In this document: positions 60,993 to 64,000 of the stretch, piece by piece | Layout: the number at the start of each line of letters is the position of its first letter | Position numbering within the stretch: the first letter of the stretch is position 1 | Origin: GCA-2728135 sp002728135 | Lineage (GTDB): Bacteria; Pseudomonadota; Alphaproteobacteria; UBA828 | Assembly (NCBI GenBank): GCA_963997635.1 | Contig: CAXEND010000008.1 | Location: 1-64,000, forward strand | Reading direction: 5' to 3' | Length of the DNA stretch: 64,000 nucleotides | The notes under the pieces: generated by a model | Seen by the model: only the letters and a program-made list of their open reading frames with translations | What the model was told of the DNA's origin: nothing | Databases searched by the model: none | Program-made: the position numbers and the translations under genes

Positions 60993-62138
60993 ATGGAAAA
61001 AAATAATAACGAAAAAATAAATACTTCTAAACCTTTCATCCTTGAAAATAATGAAAAAAAATTGAGACGAGGGTGGACAACTGGTGCATGTGCTGCAGCT
61101 GGTGCTAAAGCTGCAGTAGAAGCTATTTTAGGAAAGGTTTTTGTAGACCCTGTGGTAGTAGACTTGCCAAGAGGTATAAAACAGCCTTTTGAAATTTCAG
61201 AATTCGTAATGGGTTCTAATTGGGCAAGAGTTGGGATTAGAAAAGATGCTGGTGATGATCCAGATGTAACACATGGTGCGTTGATACTAACTGAAGTTAG
61301 AAGAAATAAGGAAAGGTCTGGAATTACTTTTCAAGCAGGTGAAGGGGTGGGAATAGTAACTAAACCGGGGTTACCCATTTCTATTGGCGAACCTGCGATA
61401 ACTGCAGGGCCTAGAAAATATATTTCAGAAGCTGTTTGTAGTGTAGCAGAAAAATATAAAAAATTGGCAGATTTTGAAATAATTATATCCATACCTGGTG
61501 GTAAAGAATTGGCAAAAAAAACATTGAACGAGAGACTTGGGGTTAATGGTGGGCTATCCATTCTAGGAACTACTGGGGTTGTAATTCCATTTTCATGCGG
61601 TGCTTGGATTGCATCAATTCATAGAGGCGTAGATGTCGCTCGTGCAGCCAAAATGCCTCATATAGCTGCAGCAACGGGACGAACTTCTGAATTAGGTGTA
61701 AAAACATTACATGGTTTACCTGATGTAGCCATAATAGATATGGGAGATTTCGCTGGTGGTTTATTAAAATATTTGTCTGTAAACACAGTGAGAAGATTAA
61801 CAATAGCTGGGGGATTTACAAAAATTGCTAAGCTTGCGGCTGGGCATCTAGATTTGCATTCTGCAAAGAGCCAAGTCGATTTATCCATTTTAGGGAAACA
61901 TGCTGAAAATCTAGGTGCTAATGCTAAATTAATTAACAGTATTAATTCAGCAAATAGTGGAGGAGAAGCTATGAGCATTGCTCTTAACGCTAAATTACCA
62001 TTACCTGATCTTGTTGCTAAGAATGCATGTGCTGTAGTTAGGAAAGAAATAGAACAGAGAGGAACTAGCATTATAACATTTCTTGATATTGCAATTTTTG
62101 ACAGAAGTGGACGACTTGTCGGTCATGCAAATGGATAA
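60993..62138 (+). CDS. cbiD: Cobalt-precorrin-5B C1-methyltransferase CbiD
   Basis: CbiD methylates C1 of the corrin ring in the early-cobalt (anaerobic-type) route. The ATG at 60993 gives 381 residues. The signature RRGWTTGACAAAGAKAAV lies near residue 26, and GDDPDVTHG and GVGIVTKPGL follow, with AATGRTSE near 225. Its presence beside CobK/CobM/CobJ-type genes leaves open whether cobalt enters early or late. The stop overlaps the cobK start. Confidence 0.93.
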   Translation: MEKNNNEKINTSKPFILENNEKKLRRGWTTGACAAAGAKAAVEAILGKVFVDPVVVDLPRGIKQPFEISEFVMGSNWARVGIRKDAGDDPDVTHGALILTEVRRNKERSGITFQAGEGVGIVTKPGLPISIGEPAITAGPRKYISEAVCSVAEKYKKLADFEIIISIPGGKELAKKTLNERLGVNGGLSILGTTGVVIPFSCGAWIASIHRGVDVARAAKMPHIAAATGRTSELGVKTLHGLPDVAIIDMGDFAGGLLKYLSVNTVRRLTIAGGFTKIAKLAAGHLDLHSAKSQVDLSILGKHAENLGANAKLINSINSANSGGEAMSIALNAKLPLPDLVAKNACAVVRKEIEQRGTSIITFLDIAIFDRSGRLVGHANG

Positions 62139-62892
62139 TGCAAAATTTTTAATTTTGGGTGGAACTTTAGAGGCCTCAGAAATAGCTAGGACACTTGTTA
62201 GTAATTTTGACGATAATTCCGTTATAACATCCTTAGCAGGCAGTACAAATAATCCAAAGCCATTATCAGGTAAAATTAGAAAAGGGGGTTTTGGCGGACC
62301 TGAAGGTCTAATAGAATTTGTTTATAAAGAAAAAATATCTGCAGTAATAGATGCAACACATCCATTTGCATTAAACATTTCAAAAAATGCAATATATGCA
62401 TGTAATAAGGCAAAAGTCCCACATATATGCCTAAGGCGTTCGCCTTGGAATCAAAAACCAGGGGATATATGGTATGAGGTAAGTGAGTTGAGAGAAGCTG
62501 TAAATATTTTACGTAATATGGGTAAGAGAGTTTTTCTTAGTTTAGGGCCTCGTGCTGTTTCTCATTTTTCTGGTGTTCAAGGAGTTTGGTTTTTAATACG
62601 TGTAGTAGATCCACCTAAATCTCCCTTACTTTTGAGTGATTATGAAATTGTATTTGGGCGTGGGCCTTTCAAAGTTTCAGAGGAAATAAATCTTTTTCAA
62701 AAATATGAGGTAGATCTCCTTATCACAAGAAATAGTGGTGGGACTGGGGCTTATGCCAAAATTGTCGCTGCTAGGCAGCTTGATATTCCAGTTATTATAA
62801 TACAAGCCCCTTATTCTATTGATATGCCTGTAGTCAATAGTCCCGAAGAGGTTTATAAATGGATAAATGATCAATTAGGTCTGAAAATATGA
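62131..62892 (+). CDS. cobK: Precorrin-6A / cobalt-precorrin-6A reductase
   Basis: CobK/CbiJ reduces precorrin-6A with NADPH. The ATG at 62131 overlaps the cbiD stop by 8 bp; an ATG at 62125 is also possible. The protein shows FLILGGTLEASEIAR at its start, DATHPFALNIS near residue 75, RVFLSLGPRAVSHF and RNSGGTGAYAKIVAAR near the C-terminus. Its last 22 bp overlap the convergent cobM. Confidence 0.9.
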   Translation: MDNAKFLILGGTLEASEIARTLVSNFDDNSVITSLAGSTNNPKPLSGKIRKGGFGGPEGLIEFVYKEKISAVIDATHPFALNISKNAIYACNKAKVPHICLRRSPWNQKPGDIWYEVSELREAVNILRNMGKRVFLSLGPRAVSHFSGVQGVWFLIRVVDPPKSPLLLSDYEIVFGRGPFKVSEEINLFQKYEVDLLITRNSGGTGAYAKIVAARQLDIPVIIIQAPYSIDMPVVNSPEEVYKWINDQLGLKI

Positions 62893-63626
62893 GTATGATT
62901 GGAGTTATACAGGCTACTCTCTTTTGTTATCTGGTCTGACAGTACCTTTCCTACAAGGATTAGAGCAGTTCTAGTAATATCCAATGCTTTAATTTTTTCC
63001 CGTATGTTAGATAAAGTTCCTTGTATAATTATTTCATCGGGCCAAGATACCCTATAGGCTATAACAATGGGACAATCATGCCCATAATATGGAACTAACT
63101 CTCTTACTACCCTAGCAAGGTTATTAATAGATAAATGAATTGCTATTGTAGCTCCTGTTTGAGCAAATTGACTTAGATTTTCTCTGGATGGCATTTTTGA
63201 GGCACGAACAGCTGTTCTTGTTAGAACAACTGTTTGAGCAATCGTGGGCAAGGTTAATTCCTTTTTTAAAGCAGCTGCAGTAGCTGAAAAAGCTGGGACT
63301 CCGGGGGTAATATCATAGTCTATATTTAACATATCTAGTTTTTGTATTTGTTCAGCTATGGCTCCATAAAGTGATGGGTCCCCAGAATGAACACGTGCAA
63401 CATTTTCTCCAGCAAGGTGAGCTGTCATAATTGCATCAATAATCTGATCTAAGGTCATGCTCGCGGTGTTTAAGATCGTGTGTGCTGTTTTAGCTTCTTT
63501 AATTAAGTCTTCTGAAACTAGTGAACCAGCATATAACACCACGGGTGCGTTTGCTAACAATCTTAGACCTCGTATAGTTATTAGATCTGGTGCACCTGGT
63601 CCTGCTCCAATAAAGTGGACTGTCAT
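62871..63626 (-). CDS. cobM: Precorrin-4 / cobalt-precorrin-4 C11-methyltransferase
   Basis: CobM/CbiF methylates C11. The 251-residue tetrapyrrole methylase has FIGAGPGAPDLITIRG at its N-terminus, YAGSLVSEDLI, RVHSGDPSLYGAIAEQ near residue 80 and the family TPGVPAFSATAAAL block, which distinguishes it from CobA and CobJ. It lies 9 bp downstream of cobJ and overlaps cobK on the opposite strand by 22 bp. Confidence 0.92.
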   Translation of the reverse strand: MTVHFIGAGPGAPDLITIRGLRLLANAPVVLYAGSLVSEDLIKEAKTAHTILNTASMTLDQIIDAIMTAHLAGENVARVHSGDPSLYGAIAEQIQKLDMLNIDYDITPGVPAFSATAAALKKELTLPTIAQTVVLTRTAVRASKMPSRENLSQFAQTGATIAIHLSINNLARVVRELVPYYGHDCPIVIAYRVSWPDEIIIQGTLSNIREKIKALDITRTALILVGKVLSDQITKESSLYNSNHTHIFRPN

Positions 63627-63635
63627 TATAATTCC

Positions 63636-64000
63636 TTATGGTTTGTATCCGCGAGGGGTATAGATAAAAGGGCGACCAGATCTATGCTGGAACTGAGTTT
63701 CTGAATTTCCAACTATAATGACAGTCAGCATATCAATTTTTTCAAGTTCTAGTGAGCCTAAGTCACTCATAATTAATTTCTCGTTTTCACGTCCTATGCA
63801 ACGCCCAAGAATTACAGGACAAGAATCATTTCTGTATTTTTTTATGATTTTAATAGCTTTTTTTATTGGTAGGCGCCTGTTTTTAGCTGCTGGGTTATAT
63901 AGAGCTACAACAAAATCTGTTTCCAAAGCTGCTTTTAATCGATTTTGAATAACCAGCCATGGGGTTAAAAGGTCCGAAAGCGATATAGCACAAAAATCAT
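63636..64000 (-). CDS. cobJ: Precorrin-3B C17-methyltransferase, C-terminal part (truncated by the window)
   Basis: The frame is open to the right edge. Visible residues include FCAISLSDLLTPW and DFVVALYNPAAKNRR, both typical of the C-terminal half of CobJ/CbiH, and a C-terminal TVIIVGNSETQ block. It performs C17 methylation with ring contraction. The N-terminal SAM-binding half lies outside the window. cobM follows after 9 bp. Confidence 0.88.
   Translation of the reverse strand, partial: DFCAISLSDLLTPWLVIQNRLKAALETDFVVALYNPAAKNRRLPIKKAIKIIKKYRNDSCPVILGRCIGRENEKLIMSDLGSLELEKIDMLTVIIVGNSETQFQHRSGRPFIYTPRGYKP

Noticed and set aside
61658..62071. Minus-strand 137-residue frame inside cbiD
   Set aside because: It lies wholly within a well-supported CbiD gene and shows no family motif or ribosome-binding site.

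Overview
The window is AT-rich, gene-dense bacterial DNA without insertion sequences, phage genes or CRISPR arrays. The gene content points to an alphaproteobacterium: a HemY C-terminal half with a zinc ribbon, an IalB-like secreted protein, a TIGR02186 (Alph_Pro_TM) membrane protein, both Fur and Irr, ornithine-lipid genes olsBA, and the order rpsT-(rhodanese)-dnaA-dnaN-recF-gyrB. Short intergenic gaps and few accessory genes suggest a small, streamlined, probably free-living aquatic genome. I cannot place it below class from sequence alone.

Layout. 1-8 kb: end of hemY, tRNA-Ala(CGC), yggT, folD, then argG, rlmN, an IalB-like gene and a SpoU methyltransferase on the minus strand, then murJ. 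8-14.9 kb: trpS, a TauE/TIGR02186/UspA-like cluster, a NifU-type Fe-S carrier, a Bax-like glucosaminidase, and a deacetylase/D-Ala-D-Ala dipeptidase pair. 15-26 kb: tsaB-rimI-fur-olsB-olsA, then miaB-phoH-ybeY-corC-lnt, metK and trmB. 26-35.6 kb: the transcription/translation operon rimP-nusA-ylxR-infB-rbfA-truB-rpsO-pnp, preceded by a structured leader with a terminator-like hairpin. 35.6-42 kb: a nitronate monooxygenase, irr, and a rubrerythrin / Fe-S protein / DUF3501 operon behind an Irr-box-like palindrome; then an SH3-like secreted protein and a 2-hydroxyacid dehydrogenase. 42-49.4 kb: minus-strand moeB-cysK-rrf2-dut-coaBC-ubiB-ubiE, and mutM on the plus strand. 49.5-58 kb: enoyl-CoA hydratase, rpsT, a 555-bp non-coding stretch holding a perfect 109-bp tandem duplication, then rhodanese-dnaA-dnaN-recF-gyrB. 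58-64 kb: a cobalamin cluster (cobB, cobA, cbiD, cobK, cobM, cobJ) containing one SCO1 gene; cobJ runs off the right edge.

How the parts fit. Most genes are housekeeping. The accessory themes are iron and peroxide control (fur, irr, rubrerythrin operon), sulfur handling (TauE, cysK, MoeB-like E1 enzyme, Rrf2 regulator, rhodanese), envelope tailoring (murJ, lnt, olsBA, deacetylase, DdpX) and B12 synthesis. The least explained signal is the pair of identical 109-bp units upstream of dnaA. Each can fold into two hairpins ending in a T-tract, so they look like tandem small RNA genes or a duplicated leader element.
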